Source: Megasphaera coli (GTDB lineage Bacteria > Bacillota > Negativicutes > Veillonellales > Megasphaeraceae). From it: a DNA stretch of 64,000 nucleotides. Shown in pieces: positions 52,761 to 62,260 of this stretch. Numbering within the stretch: position 1 is the first letter of the stretch; each line of letters opens with the position of its first letter. The notes below the pieces were generated by a model. That model was not told the origin of the DNA, did no database searches, and was given only the letters and a program-made list of their open reading frames with translations. The translations under genes were made by a program, and so were the position numbers. The stretch covers positions 239,322 to 303,321 of the forward strand of contig NZ_FMIY01000002.1 in assembly GCF_900095855.1 (NCBI RefSeq). The letters are read 5' to 3'.

Positions 52761-55424
52761 ATGCAGTGGAATAAGGAAAAACTGGAAAAATATAATCCCG
52801 GAGAAATTGAAGCGAAGTGGTATGAATTTTGGGAGAAGCAGGGCTATTTTCATGAAGAGCCCGACACGTCCCGCGAGCCTTACAGTATTGTCATGCCGCC
52901 TCCTAACGTAACGGGGCAGCTTCATATGGGGCATGCACTGGATAATACGCTGCAAGATATTCTCGTTCGCTTTAAGCGAATGGAAGGATATAACGTAGTC
53001 TGGATTCCCGGCACGGATCACGCAGGCATTGCCACACAGGTCAAGGTAGAGGAACAGTTGGCCGCGGAAGAAGGAAAAACGCGGTATGATATAGGCCGCG
53101 AAGAATTTCTCAAACACGTGTGGGCGTGGAAAGAAAAATACGGTAGCCGCATCGAGCAGCAGGTTCGCCGTCTCGGCTCATCCTGTGACTGGACGCGCAA
53201 GCGCTTCACCATGGATGACATCTGTGCTCGGGCCGTACGGGAAGTATTCGTCGCTCTGTACGAAAAAGGACTTATTTATCGGGGAAACCGCATTACAAAC
53301 TGGTGCCCTCACTGTCATACGGCTTTGAGCGATATTGAAGTGGATCACGCCGATGAAGCAGGACACTTGTGGTATGTAAAATACCCCGTCGTCGGCGAGG
53401 ACGATTACATCATGATTGCCACAACCCGGCCGGAAACGATTATGGGTGATACGGCCGTTGCCGTAAACCCCAATGACGAACGGTTGAAGAAATATATCGG
53501 CAAGAAGGTGCACGTGCCCTTGGTCGATAGAGAAGCGGCTGTTATCGGCGACGATTACGTGGACATGGAATTCGGTACGGGTGCCGTAAAGATCACGCCC
53601 GCTCACGACCCCAACGACTTTGAAATGGGAGAACGGCACAACTTGGAATCCGTCATGATCATGAACCTGGACGGCACCATGAATGCGGCGGCCGGCGCAA
53701 AATACGACGGCATGACCTTGAAGGAATGCCGCAGGGCCGTTGTACAAGACCTTAAGGAACTGAACCTTCTCGATCACATTGAAGATCTCAGCCATGCCGT
53801 CGGCCACTGTTCGCGCTGCAGGACAACGGTCGAACCGCTTTCGACAAAGCAGTGGTTCGTCAAGATGAAGCCGTTGACCGCAGATGCCCTCAAGGCCGTT
53901 GCCGACGGCAAAACGAAGTTTATTCCCGAACGGTTTGAAAAGATATATAATCATTGGCTCGAAAACATTCACGACTGGTGCATTTCCCGTCAGCTCTGGT
54001 GGGGTCATCAAATTCCCGCCTGGTACTGTGACGACTGCGGCGAAATCAGCGTCAGCCGCACGGATTTGACGGCATGCTCCCACTGCGGCGGCACACACAT
54101 TCACCAGGATCCGGATGTCCTCGACACGTGGTTCAGTTCGGCCCTGTGGCCCTTTTCGACCATGGGCTGGCCCGATGAAACGCCGGATCTCAAGCGGTTC
54201 TTCCCGACGAGCGTTCTCGTTACGGGTTACGACATCATCTTTTTTTGGGTGGCGCGTATGATGTTTGCCACCTGCGAGTTCATGAAGGAGGTGCCCTTCC
54301 GGGACGTCTTCATTCACGGACTCGTCCGCGACAGCCGGGGCCGCAAAATGAGCAAATCCCTGGGCAACGGCATCGATCCGTTGGTCGTAAGCGATGAATA
54401 CGGTGCCGACGCTCTGCGCTTTACCCTCGTAACGGGCAATACGCCGGGCAACGATATGCGCTTTTACATGGAGCGGGTTGAAGCGAACCGCAACTATGCC
54501 AACAAGATTTGGAACGCGTCGAAGTTCGTCATTATGAACCTGGGAGGCTATGACCCGGGCTTTACGCCGACGGCGGCAGACCTTACGCTGGCAGACAAGT
54601 GGATTCTCGCTTCGTACAATTACGTAGTTCGCGCCGTGACGAAGCACCTTAACTCGTATGAGCTGGGCGATGCGGCCGCAGCGGTCTACGATTTCAGCTG
54701 GAACTCTTTCTGCGACTGGTATATTGAATTGGCGAAACAGCGCCTCTACAATTCGGACGATGCGCGGAACAGGCAGACCGTACAGTACGTTCTCGTCTAT
54801 GTCCTTACGCGGACACTTGCCCTGCTCCATCCCTTCATGCCCTTTGTGACGGAGCACTTGTGGCAGCATCTGCCTCATGAAGGTGAAAGCCTTATTGTCG
54901 CTCCCTGGCCTGAGGCTAAAGAGGAATGGGACTTTACGGAAGCGGCCGACACGATGAATATCATGATGGAAGCGGTCAAGGCCATTCGCAACATGCGTGC
55001 CGAAGCGAACGTGCCCATGGGCAGGAAGGCACCTGTTACACTTATTCCGGCAGACGATGACATGGCGAATACGCTGCATGACTATGAAAGCTATTTCCGC
55101 ACACTCGCCTTTGTCGATGCCGTCCGCTTTCTCCCGCCGACGGACAAAAAGCCGGAAAACGCCGTCGTAGCCGTTGTACCGCGTATGGAGGTGTACCTGC
55201 TCTTAAAAGATCTGATTGACGTGGAAAAGGAAACGGAGCGGATTGCAAAAGAACGGGAAAAGGCGCAGGGTGAAATTGAACGGCTGGAAAAAAAATTGGC
55301 CAATGCGGGTTTTACGGACAAAGCGCCGACGGCCGTCGTCGAAAAGGAACGGGAAAAACTCTTCTCTTACAAAGAGAAACTGACGGCATTGACAAAACGC
55401 ATGGAAGAATTGAAAAACTTATAA
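52761..55424 (+). CDS. valS: Valine-tRNA ligase
   Basis: 887-residue class I synthetase charging tRNA-Val. HIGH motif in PPPNVTGQLHMGHAL (about residue 50), editing domain with ATTRPETIMGDTAV, WFSSALWPFSTMGWPD, and KMSKS in GRKMSKSLGNG (about 530). A C-terminal coiled coil (about 820-887, EKETERIAKEREKAQGEIER) is typical of ValRS. GAAGGAGG precedes ATG 52761. Regulated by the T-box leader. folC follows after 12 bases. Confidence 0.98.
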   Translation: MQWNKEKLEKYNPGEIEAKWYEFWEKQGYFHEEPDTSREPYSIVMPPPNVTGQLHMGHALDNTLQDILVRFKRMEGYNVVWIPGTDHAGIATQVKVEEQLAAEEGKTRYDIGREEFLKHVWAWKEKYGSRIEQQVRRLGSSCDWTRKRFTMDDICARAVREVFVALYEKGLIYRGNRITNWCPHCHTALSDIEVDHADEAGHLWYVKYPVVGEDDYIMIATTRPETIMGDTAVAVNPNDERLKKYIGKKVHVPLVDREAAVIGDDYVDMEFGTGAVKITPAHDPNDFEMGERHNLESVMIMNLDGTMNAAAGAKYDGMTLKECRRAVVQDLKELNLLDHIEDLSHAVGHCSRCRTTVEPLSTKQWFVKMKPLTADALKAVADGKTKFIPERFEKIYNHWLENIHDWCISRQLWWGHQIPAWYCDDCGEISVSRTDLTACSHCGGTHIHQDPDVLDTWFSSALWPFSTMGWPDETPDLKRFFPTSVLVTGYDIIFFWVARMMFATCEFMKEVPFRDVFIHGLVRDSRGRKMSKSLGNGIDPLVVSDEYGADALRFTLVTGNTPGNDMRFYMERVEANRNYANKIWNASKFVIMNLGGYDPGFTPTAADLTLADKWILASYNYVVRAVTKHLNSYELGDAAAAVYDFSWNSFCDWYIELAKQRLYNSDDARNRQTVQYVLVYVLTRTLALLHPFMPFVTEHLWQHLPHEGESLIVAPWPEAKEEWDFTEAADTMNIMMEAVKAIRNMRAEANVPMGRKAPVTLIPADDDMANTLHDYESYFRTLAFVDAVRFLPPTDKKPENAVVAVVPRMEVYLLLKDLIDVEKETERIAKEREKAQGEIERLEKKLANAGFTDKAPTAVVEKEREKLFSYKEKLTALTKRMEELKNL

Positions 55425-55436
55425 AGGAACGGTTTA

Positions 55437-56747
55437 ATGACATACGCAGAAGCAATTCAGTATTTGGAAAGCGCCTGCCCGTTCGGAATCAAGCCGGGGC
55501 TCATGAGAATTCATGAGCTCTTGGAACGTACAGGCAATCCGCAGAAACAATATAAAACGGTCCATGTGACGGGGACGAACGGCAAGGGTTCCGTTACGGC
55601 TATGATTGCCGCCGGAATCACCGCGGCGGGGAAGAAGACGGGCCGCTACACGTCGCCTCATTTGGAGGCCTATACGGAGCGGATGGCCATTGACGGTGAA
55701 AATATAAGCGAAGCCGAATTCGCCGCCGTAACGGAGACGATTAAAGAAGCCGCCGAGGCCATGAAAGAGGACGGCTTCGAATCGCCGACAGAATTTGAAC
55801 TGCTTACGGCTATGGCATTTCTCTATTTTGCGGAAAAACAGGTCGAGTACGCCGTCATTGAAGTCGGCCTCGGCGGCCTCCTTGACTCGACGAACGTCAT
55901 TATTCCCGTCGTTTCCGTCATTACTAATGTCGCCATGGATCACATGGCCTATTGCGGCAATACGATCGAAGAAATTGCCCGCCACAAGGCCGGCATCATT
56001 AAAGCGGGCGTTCCCGTCGTGACGGCGGCGACCGGCACGGCCCTGGCAGAAATAAAGAAAGTGAGTGCCGAAAAACACGCGCCCCTTCATGTCTTCGGTG
56101 TGGACATAAACTGCCCGGAACGAAAAAATGTCGTGCGTGACGGCATGCGGCTGCAGTACGTGCGCGTCCGTACAGGTGAAAAGGCGAGTGACGTGTATTT
56201 CCCTCTTCTCGGTGAACATCAGGCGAAAAACTGCTGTCTTGCCGCGGCGGCCTTGCAATATATAAGCCGTTTTGATACGGCCGTTACGGCTGAGGTTGTC
56301 CGAAAGGGCATCGCTTCCGTGCGTTGGCCCGGCAGGTTTCAAGTTCTCACGACGGACGGCAAGACCGTTGTCATTGACGGTGCTCACAATGCGGCCGGGG
56401 CAGCCGCCTTTGCCGAGACGTATGATGAAGTGTTCGGAAACCGCAGGCGCATTTTCGTCTTTGCCGTCTTGGCTGACAAGGAATACGGGAACATGATCAA
56501 TCTCCTCTTCCGAGACGGTGATAGTATCATTTGCGCACCTGCGCCGAGTCCGCGTACGGCCGACCCGAAAGAGATAGCCGCCCTTATCGGTACGCGTGCG
56601 GAAACGGCCCCGTCGCCCGAAGCGGCGCTGGAAAAGGCGCTGGACATGATGGCGCCGGACGACGTGTGCTGCGTTGTCGGCTCTCTTTATATGCAGGAGC
56701 CGGTGCGGCGCTTTTTACGGGAACGCGGCGGCTGCACGGGAATATAG
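55437..56747 (+). CDS. folC: Folylpolyglutamate synthase / dihydrofolate synthase
   Basis: Adds glutamates to folates, and dihydrofolate synthase activity is possible. The 436 residues have P-loop HVTGTNGKGSVTAMIAAGI, TSPHLEAYTERM, VEVGLGG-like IEVGLGGLLDSTN, and VIDGAHNAAGAAAF. valS-folC is a usual Firmicute pair. It supports the folate enzymes PurN, MetF and MetH in this window. Confidence 0.95.
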   Translation: MTYAEAIQYLESACPFGIKPGLMRIHELLERTGNPQKQYKTVHVTGTNGKGSVTAMIAAGITAAGKKTGRYTSPHLEAYTERMAIDGENISEAEFAAVTETIKEAAEAMKEDGFESPTEFELLTAMAFLYFAEKQVEYAVIEVGLGGLLDSTNVIIPVVSVITNVAMDHMAYCGNTIEEIARHKAGIIKAGVPVVTAATGTALAEIKKVSAEKHAPLHVFGVDINCPERKNVVRDGMRLQYVRVRTGEKASDVYFPLLGEHQAKNCCLAAAALQYISRFDTAVTAEVVRKGIASVRWPGRFQVLTTDGKTVVIDGAHNAAGAAAFAETYDEVFGNRRRIFVFAVLADKEYGNMINLLFRDGDSIICAPAPSPRTADPKEIAALIGTRAETAPSPEAALEKALDMMAPDDVCCVVGSLYMQEPVRRFLRERGGCTGI

Positions 56748-56773
56748 ACAAGAGCGGAAGAAGTCCGTATAAT
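56745..56773 (+). promoter_or_regulatory. Promoter after folC
   Basis: TAGACA (56745-56750), 17-base spacer, perfect TATAAT (56768-56773), 19 bases before the 56793 start. The -35 overlaps the folC stop. Confidence 0.7.
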
Positions 56774-56792
56774 CTAAGTCGGAAGGAGATTT

Positions 56793-58070
56793 ATGATGAA
56801 CCTCTCGGCTTTATACGGCGGCAGTCCTCAAGAAAAAGCAAGAATACGTATCGTATATGCTCTCTTGGGGACCGCTTTTTTTATACCCCTACACCTTTAT
56901 GTGATGGAAGTTTTTTTTGCCGCAGCATGCATTCTGGCCGTTCTCTATTGTCTTCGCTACGGTGTGCCGCAGCACAGGGACATGCCTCTTATGGTGCCGG
57001 CGGCGCTCTTTGCCGCTGCGGCTCTTGTTTCCCTGGCCGGTTCGCCGCGGGCACTCTTCGGCGCGGCTTTTTATATGTTTACGGTGTATCAATATATTCT
57101 CCTATATATAGGCATCATTCTCTTCGTACGCGGTGAAAGGGAACGCCGTCTTTTTGTGTGCGTTATCATGGCGGGTGCCGCCGTCGTTGCCTTCTACGGC
57201 CTGTATCAGTATGTACACATGCTGACTCTGCAGGAATCGGAATGGGTTGATTCGTCTGCCTTTCCCTTATTGCAGCGGCGCATGTATTCCACCTTGTACA
57301 ATCCCAATCTTTTATCGGCTTACTTGCTGACAGTCATGGGCGTGACCGCCTCCGTTTCGTTGTGGGTGCGTAAAAAAGTGTACAAAGCGGCAGGCCTCGG
57401 TTTCTTTTGTCTCCTCGCCTTATGCCTTTTGCTTACATATTCCCGCGGCGCCTGGATCAGTGCGGCCGTCATGGCCTTCATCCTGGGACTTATTTGGGAC
57501 CGGCGCATATGGGTTGTCTTTTTGGCAATTCCTGCAGTTCTTCTCTTCTATCATGGCGGTATTGCGGATCGGTTCATCTCCATTTTCGGCCACCGCGAGG
57601 CGGATACGTCCGTCGCCATGCGGCTCGATATGTGGAGCGATACCGTCGAAATGTGGCTGGATCACCCTTTTTTCGGCATCGGCTGGGGTGCCTTCAAGTT
57701 TGCTTACCCCGCTTATAATGAATTGATTCAAAAAGCGGGTATTACTATTTTTCATTGCCATAATTTATTTTTAAACATACTCACCGAGACGGGGTTAGCC
57801 GGATTTATTACGTTTTTCACCTTCTTTTTCGGACACTTTCATTACGGCCGGTTACAACTCCTGAAGGCTTGCAAGGAATCTTTTTCTTACATGCTCGCGG
57901 CGGCCGTCATATGTGTTGTCGCCGCTATTTCCGTGAGCGGACTCAGTGATGATGATTTATTCAGTACCCAAGTGTCTATGATTTTTTGGCTCATAAGTGC
58001 GCTCTTTTGTAACGATTATGCCGAAAATGCGCAGGGAAGGGAAAATGGTTTGCGAAATTATTCACATTAA
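56793..58070 (+). CDS. O-antigen ligase / polymerase-like membrane protein (Wzy_C family)
   Basis: 425 residues with about 11 membrane segments and one larger outside loop (about 265-330) that carries the family-typical RLDMWSDTVEMWLDHPFFGIGWG. LTYSRGAWIS lies in a membrane boundary as in WaaL proteins. It probably joins or polymerises surface glycans on a lipid carrier at the periplasmic face. The substrate is not predictable because no glycan cluster surrounds it. AAGGAG precedes the ATG. Confidence 0.85.
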   Translation: MMNLSALYGGSPQEKARIRIVYALLGTAFFIPLHLYVMEVFFAAACILAVLYCLRYGVPQHRDMPLMVPAALFAAAALVSLAGSPRALFGAAFYMFTVYQYILLYIGIILFVRGERERRLFVCVIMAGAAVVAFYGLYQYVHMLTLQESEWVDSSAFPLLQRRMYSTLYNPNLLSAYLLTVMGVTASVSLWVRKKVYKAAGLGFFCLLALCLLLTYSRGAWISAAVMAFILGLIWDRRIWVVFLAIPAVLLFYHGGIADRFISIFGHREADTSVAMRLDMWSDTVEMWLDHPFFGIGWGAFKFAYPAYNELIQKAGITIFHCHNLFLNILTETGLAGFITFFTFFFGHFHYGRLQLLKACKESFSYMLAAAVICVVAAISVSGLSDDDLFSTQVSMIFWLISALFCNDYAENAQGRENGLRNYSH

Positions 58071-58159
58071 TATATAATAATCCTAGATTATTGCATAGGT
58101 CCCTTTAAGGACTTGGATTTATTATATAGGCGCGTCGTCCGTCCGGGAGGAAATTGGAA

Positions 58160-58813
58160 ATGAGACAGAGAAAAGTAATATCCGATGCGGTCATTGAACG
58201 TTTGCCGCTGTATTATAGAGATCTCTTACTGTTGCAGGACGCAGGTATTGACATCATTTCTTCCGAAAAACTGGGAGAACGGCTGGGTATTACGCCGGAA
58301 CAGATTCGCAAGGATTTGACCTGCTTCGGCGCATTCGGCAAAAAAGGTGTAGGCTATTACGTCAATGAACTGAGTCAGCAAATCGTTGAAATCATCGGTC
58401 TGCAGCAACACTGGAAGGTCGGGATTGCCGGCATCGGCCACTTAGGCTGGGCCCTCGCCAATTATAAGACTTTCGGCCGGCTCGGCTTCCGCACGACGGG
58501 ACTTTTCGACGTAGATCACCGCATTATCGGTCAAAGCGTCGGCGGTATCATCGTTACGCCCATATCGGAAATGGAAGAAACCATTCGGCAGACGGAGATT
58601 CAAATCGGCATCATTACGACTCCCGCTTCCGTAGCGCAACAGGTTGCCGATCAGATGGTGGCCGGCGGCGTACGCGGCATCTTGTCCTTTGCGCCCATTC
58701 GTCTTAACCTGCCGTCGCATATATTCGTATTTCGCGAAGATCTGTCTATCGGTTTGAGTCGTATTTCTTACTACTTGACGAATAAGTCGGAAACGGCAGC
58801 CGTAACGGAATAA
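58160..58813 (+). CDS. rex: Redox-sensing transcriptional repressor Rex
   Basis: 217 residues: winged-helix DNA-binding domain (about 5-75, ISSEKLGERLGITPEQIRKDL) and a Rossmann domain that senses NADH/NAD+ (GIAGIGHLGWALANY), ending in the domain-swap helix. Rex usually represses fermentation and NADH-reoxidising genes, several of which are in this window. ATG 58160 is preferred over TTG 58154 because GGGAGG has better spacing. The upstream 90 bases show no clear -35/-10 pair. Confidence 0.96.
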   Translation: MRQRKVISDAVIERLPLYYRDLLLLQDAGIDIISSEKLGERLGITPEQIRKDLTCFGAFGKKGVGYYVNELSQQIVEIIGLQQHWKVGIAGIGHLGWALANYKTFGRLGFRTTGLFDVDHRIIGQSVGGIIVTPISEMEETIRQTEIQIGIITTPASVAQQVADQMVAGGVRGILSFAPIRLNLPSHIFVFREDLSIGLSRISYYLTNKSETAAVTE

Positions 58814-58835
58814 TATTTCATCCTGTAAAAAAGAG

Positions 58836-58867
58836 ACGCTCCCTTGCTTCTGCAAGAGAGCGTTTTT
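58836..58867. terminator. Bidirectional terminator between rex and alsS
   Basis: ACGCTC and CTTGC (58836-58847) pair with GCAAG and GAGCGT (58852-58863), T tract on the plus side and six As before it giving a T tract on the minus side. Confidence 0.85.
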
Positions 58868-58876
58868 GCCGTACAT

Positions 58877-60535
58877 TTATAGGGCTTCACTCAGCTCATT
58901 CAAGTGATGGTAAAGCTTCATGTTTTCACTGTAGTCGACGGGGCAGTCGATAACAACCGGTTTTTCCTGTTTAAATGCTTTTTCCAGCGTAGGCGAAAGG
59001 TCTTCGGCCTTTGTGATGCGATAGCCGACAGCGCCCATACTTTCTGCAAGTTTGACGAAGTCCGGGTTTGTAAAGTCCACATAAGCCGGATGGCCGTACT
59101 GCATTTGTTGTTTCCACTTAATGAGGCCGTAGCTTCGGTCGTTGAAGATGAGCGTAACGAATCGGGAGCCCAAGCGGTGGGCCGTTTCGAATTCCTGGCA
59201 GTTCATCATAAAGCCCGCATCGCCCGTAATGGCGAGAACCTTGCAGTCCGGGTGCACGAGATTGGCCGCAATGGCGCCGGGAACGGAAAGGCCCATCGTG
59301 GCAAAGCCGTTGGAAATAATACACGTATTGGGCTTATAGCAGTTATAGTGGCGCGCCGTCCAGACCTTGTTTGCGCCTACGTCCGTAATGACAATATCAT
59401 CTTCACCCATGACTTCCCGCGCGTCGATAAGGACTTTCTGCGGTTTCATGGGGAAGGCCGTGTCGTTACGGTACTGTTCGTGTTCGGCTACCATTTTATT
59501 GCGAATATCGAGGGCGGAGGTCGGTTCCAAGAGGCGTGCGGCCTTATTCATGATGCGGTCGAGAGAGTCCGTAATGTCACCGACCACCTCGATTTCAGGT
59601 TGATAGGTCTTGTTGATGTCTGCCGGCATCGTGTCGATATGGATGATGTCGGCATTGCCGTGGTGCCAGTTATTGGGCGCATATTCAATAATATCATAGC
59701 CCACACAGATGACGAGACTGGCTTCTTCCAATACCTTTGTCTGGTAATCGTCCATGGGAATGCCCACGGTCCAGAGAGAATAGGGATTGTTAAAGGGAAT
59801 GGCGCCCTTTGCCATCATCGTGTTGATGACGGGGAGTTTTAATTTTTCCGCAAAGGCTGTCAACTTTTCTGCGGACTTGCTGCGAATGACGCCGTTTCCG
59901 GCAAGAATAACCGGATTACGGGCATATGAAATAAGTTCGGCAGCCGCATCGACGGCAGGTTCCAAGGCTTTTTCCGGCTTAATGCACTTGTGCCGCAAGG
60001 GCCGATCTTTGTCACCTACAGGCATAAGGCCGATATTGACGGGCAGATCGATAAAAGTAGCGCCCGGCTTTTCCCGTTCGGCATATTTAAAGGCAAGTCG
60101 CGTAATTTCGGCAATCGTATCGGGACGAACGACCGTGTAAGCGCGGCGCGTAATGGGTTCGAACATGGCGCGCAGATCCAAGTATTGGTGTGCCGTAATA
60201 TGCATCTTATCCGTGCTGACCTGGCCCGTAATGGCAACGAGAGGCGCCCCGTCGCTGTCCGCATCGGCGACGCCCGTAATCAGGTTGGTCGCACCCGGGC
60301 CGAGGGTTGCCATGCAGACGCCGGCCTGTCCCGTCAGCCTGCCGTAAATATCGGCCATAAAGGCGGCACCCTGTTCATGGCGCACGGTAATGAATTTAAT
60401 TTTTGAGTGTTCCAGTGCATTCATGACGGCCAAATTTTCTTCGCCGGGAATGCCGAATATATAATGAACGCCTTCTTCTTCCAAACATTCAACCAATAAA
60501 TCCGCCGTATTGCGCTGCTCTTTTCTCTCCGTCAT
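58877..60535 (-). CDS. alsS: Catabolic acetolactate synthase
   Basis: ThDP enzyme condensing two pyruvates to acetolactate, toward acetoin or branched amino acids. The 552 residues contain FGIPGEENLAVMNAL, RHEQGAAFMAD with the catalytic Glu, LGPGATNLITGVADA, and the ThDP motif GDAGFMMNCQEFETA with FNDRSYGLIKWK. It resembles the FAD-free AlsS type, and no ilvN small subunit is adjacent. AAAGGAG lies 8 bases before ATG 60535. Convergent with rex. Confidence 0.92.
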   Translation of the reverse strand: MTERKEQRNTADLLVECLEEEGVHYIFGIPGEENLAVMNALEHSKIKFITVRHEQGAAFMADIYGRLTGQAGVCMATLGPGATNLITGVADADSDGAPLVAITGQVSTDKMHITAHQYLDLRAMFEPITRRAYTVVRPDTIAEITRLAFKYAEREKPGATFIDLPVNIGLMPVGDKDRPLRHKCIKPEKALEPAVDAAAELISYARNPVILAGNGVIRSKSAEKLTAFAEKLKLPVINTMMAKGAIPFNNPYSLWTVGIPMDDYQTKVLEEASLVICVGYDIIEYAPNNWHHGNADIIHIDTMPADINKTYQPEIEVVGDITDSLDRIMNKAARLLEPTSALDIRNKMVAEHEQYRNDTAFPMKPQKVLIDAREVMGEDDIVITDVGANKVWTARHYNCYKPNTCIISNGFATMGLSVPGAIAANLVHPDCKVLAITGDAGFMMNCQEFETAHRLGSRFVTLIFNDRSYGLIKWKQQMQYGHPAYVDFTNPDFVKLAESMGAVGYRITKAEDLSPTLEKAFKQEKPVVIDCPVDYSENMKLYHHLNELSEAL

Positions 60536-60568
60536 TACAAAAACTCCTTTATGATGGTGTAACAATGT

Positions 60569-60599
60569 GAAAAAAGCCGACCTCTGAAGGCGGCCTTTT
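60569..60599 (-). terminator. Intrinsic terminator after the 60609 gene
   Basis: On the minus strand AAAGGCCGCC pairs with GGTCGGCTTT across a 6-base loop, followed by six Ts. It lies between the secreted-protein gene and alsS. Confidence 0.75.
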
Positions 60600-60608
60600 G
60601 TAACTGTA

Positions 60609-60983
60609 TCAGTGCCGTACTCGTTGGAGTACGAGCTCAGCCATATGAGCCCGGCCCTTTATGACATCGTTGCCGTTGGCAATGGACTGGGGGTAGAAGT
60701 TCTGTTTGAATTTTTTCTTGCCTACTTTGGAGACCAGTTCTTTCAGCTGAATCGTCTGGTCGTCCACATTGTATACGTATGTGCACTGATCCGTCGATTC
60801 GCCGAAGGTTTCCGTCGTTTCGAAGGTGAGAACGGTCATGCCGTTTTCCGTGGTCACTTTTGCGGAACTCATGTTAATGGCAATATTTTGATTATACTGC
60901 CAAATGTTGTCCTTTGCAGCGCAGACGGAGACGGCCATAGCCAATGCCAAGCCTAAGGAAAGAAGAATTTTTTTTGTTTTCAC
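60609..60983 (-). CDS. Small exported protein, unknown
   Basis: 124 residues with a clear signal peptide (MKTKKILLSLGLALAMAVS, cut near CAA-KDN). The mature part of about 100 residues is predicted mostly beta (VTTENGMTVLTFETTETFGE, QCTYVYNVDDQTIQLKEL). Probably periplasmic. The signal contains a Cys but not a good lipobox. GTG start at 60983 after AAGGCGGTG. Not recognised; it lies just downstream of lepB on the same strand. Confidence 0.75.
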   Translation of the reverse strand: MKTKKILLSLGLALAMAVSVCAAKDNIWQYNQNIAINMSSAKVTTENGMTVLTFETTETFGESTDQCTYVYNVDDQTIQLKELVSKVGKKKFKQNFYPQSIANGNDVIKGRAHMAELVLQRVRH

Positions 60984-61047
60984 GTGAGAACACCGCCTTC
61001 ATTTTATATAGTATATGGATTAGTATAGCACGAACGGGGAAACGGGG

Positions 61048-61611
61048 CTACCAAATAACCTTGCCGAGGACGTGGTCAAGCGGGACGGGGCCGATAAAAC
61101 GGCTGTCCGTGCTGTGGTTGCGATTATCACCCATACAGAAGACATAGCCTTCGGGCACGATGACCTCGCCTTGGCGGCTGTAATCCATTTCGCCCTTATT
61201 GATGTACGGTTCGTCAAGGGCTTCGCCGTTGCGCCAAACCTTGCCGTCATGAAAGGCCAGCCTGTCGCCGCTCTTGCCGATGACTCGCTTAACCCAGACA
61301 TTTTTCGTCTGCAGCTTCGAATCGAAAAAGGCCAGGTAGTTGTGCAGCGGTTCGACGGCGTCATCCAGCCAGGTGCGGTCGTAGAGGACGCGGCTGTCGA
61401 TGATGACGATATCGCCGTAGTTCGGCTCATTGCGGAAGATGTGGTCCCATTTTTCAACGACCAGGTACTCGCCGTTGTGCAGTGTCGGTACCATCGATTC
61501 GCCGGACACGCGCGTCGGCTGCAGAAAGAAAATATGGATGACCATAGCAATGGCCAGGGCGATGACAATAGAGTAAAGCCATTCGTAGATTTCCCGTATA
61601 ATTGCGTTCAA
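61048..61611 (-). CDS. lepB: Signal peptidase I
   Basis: Cleaves signal peptides at the outer face of the inner membrane. The 187 residues have one N-terminal membrane helix (about 9-30), the catalytic Ser in VSGESMVPTL, the catalytic Lys in VKRVIGKSGDR and GDNRNHSTDSR. TTG 61611 is chosen because AAGGAGG lies 7 bases before it; the upstream in-frame ATG would include the Shine-Dalgarno region in coding sequence. Confidence 0.93.
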   Translation of the reverse strand: MNAIIREIYEWLYSIVIALAIAMVIHIFFLQPTRVSGESMVPTLHNGEYLVVEKWDHIFRNEPNYGDIVIIDSRVLYDRTWLDDAVEPLHNYLAFFDSKLQTKNVWVKRVIGKSGDRLAFHDGKVWRNGEALDEPYINKGEMDYSRQGEVIVPEGYVFCMGDNRNHSTDSRFIGPVPLDHVLGKVIW

Positions 61612-61637
61612 AATATTACCTCCTTGCGTACGTTCCC

Positions 61638-61666
61638 ATTGTATCAAAGGCCCTTTCCAATGTAAA
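61638..61666 (-). promoter_or_regulatory. Promoter of lepB
   Basis: On the minus strand TTTACA (61666-61661), 17-base spacer, TACAAT (61643-61638) preceded by TGA. Confidence 0.75.
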
Positions 61667-61679
61667 TACGGTGTCTTGA

Positions 61680-62129
61680 TTATGTAGGCAAGGAGGCGAG
61701 AAAGTCTTTTATGTCCGATTCGCCCAGAACCGTAAGGCCCGCGCTTTGCAGCATTTCGGCAGTTACGCCGCGTCCTTTGACGAGGGTGCGCGTAAAAGTA
61801 CCGTCGTAAATCTCTTTCATGCCGCAGGACGGCGATTTTTCTTTTAAAACAGCGCAGGCGCAGTTATAGGCCAGCGCAAGGCGCAGGGCTTCGGCGGCAC
61901 CGCGACGGTACGCGGCCGTCACATCCATGCCGTCCCCGGTCACGACCTTGTCGTCCCGTCGCTCCGCCGGCGGGCGAGGCGTACAGAGGCCGCCGGCTTC
62001 TTCGGGACAGACGGGGATAAGGCGGATGTCCGACCTTTTTTGCAGAGCCGTAACGGCAGTATAGGTTTTCGATCTGCCGTCATAGCGACAGGCTTTGCCG
62101 AGGAGGCAGGCGCTGATCAGGATATTCAT
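61680..62129 (-). CDS. DUF523 family protein
   Basis: 149 residues with family Cys motifs: ISACLLGKACRYDG at the N-terminus, PVCPEEAGGLCTPRPPAE, and LKEKSPSCGMKEIYDG. DUF523 (YbbK-like) is widespread and of unknown biochemical function; the conserved cysteines suggest a metal or Fe-S site (inference). AAGGAG lies 9 bases before the ATG. lepB follows but has its own promoter. Confidence 0.88.
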   Translation of the reverse strand: MNILISACLLGKACRYDGRSKTYTAVTALQKRSDIRLIPVCPEEAGGLCTPRPPAERRDDKVVTGDGMDVTAAYRRGAAEALRLALAYNCACAVLKEKSPSCGMKEIYDGTFTRTLVKGRGVTAEMLQSAGLTVLGESDIKDFLASLPT

Positions 62130-62198
62130 AAATGCGGCTCCTTCAAGAGTTTAAAAATAAACCCGTTCCGTTTTATCAAAAATTTGCGGGCTCCGACG

Positions 62199-62238
62199 TT
62201 GTATGCCCGTCGCCATAATGATATCATACTAGAGTATG
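62199..62238 (+). promoter_or_regulatory. Promoter of the HAD-M16 pair with a start-site dyad
   Basis: TTGTAT (62199-62204), 17-base spacer, TATCAT (62222-62227) preceded by TGA. A dyad CATACT-AG-AGTATG (62225-62238) overlaps the -10 and probable start site and could be an operator. Confidence 0.55.
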
Positions 62239-62260
62239 GACGGGTTAGGGGGAAGTATAT

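Noticed and set aside
53178..55079. Open frame of 633 codons antisense to valS
   Set aside because: High-GC third positions in valS keep the opposite strand free of stops. The product has low-complexity His/Arg/Val composition and no domain.
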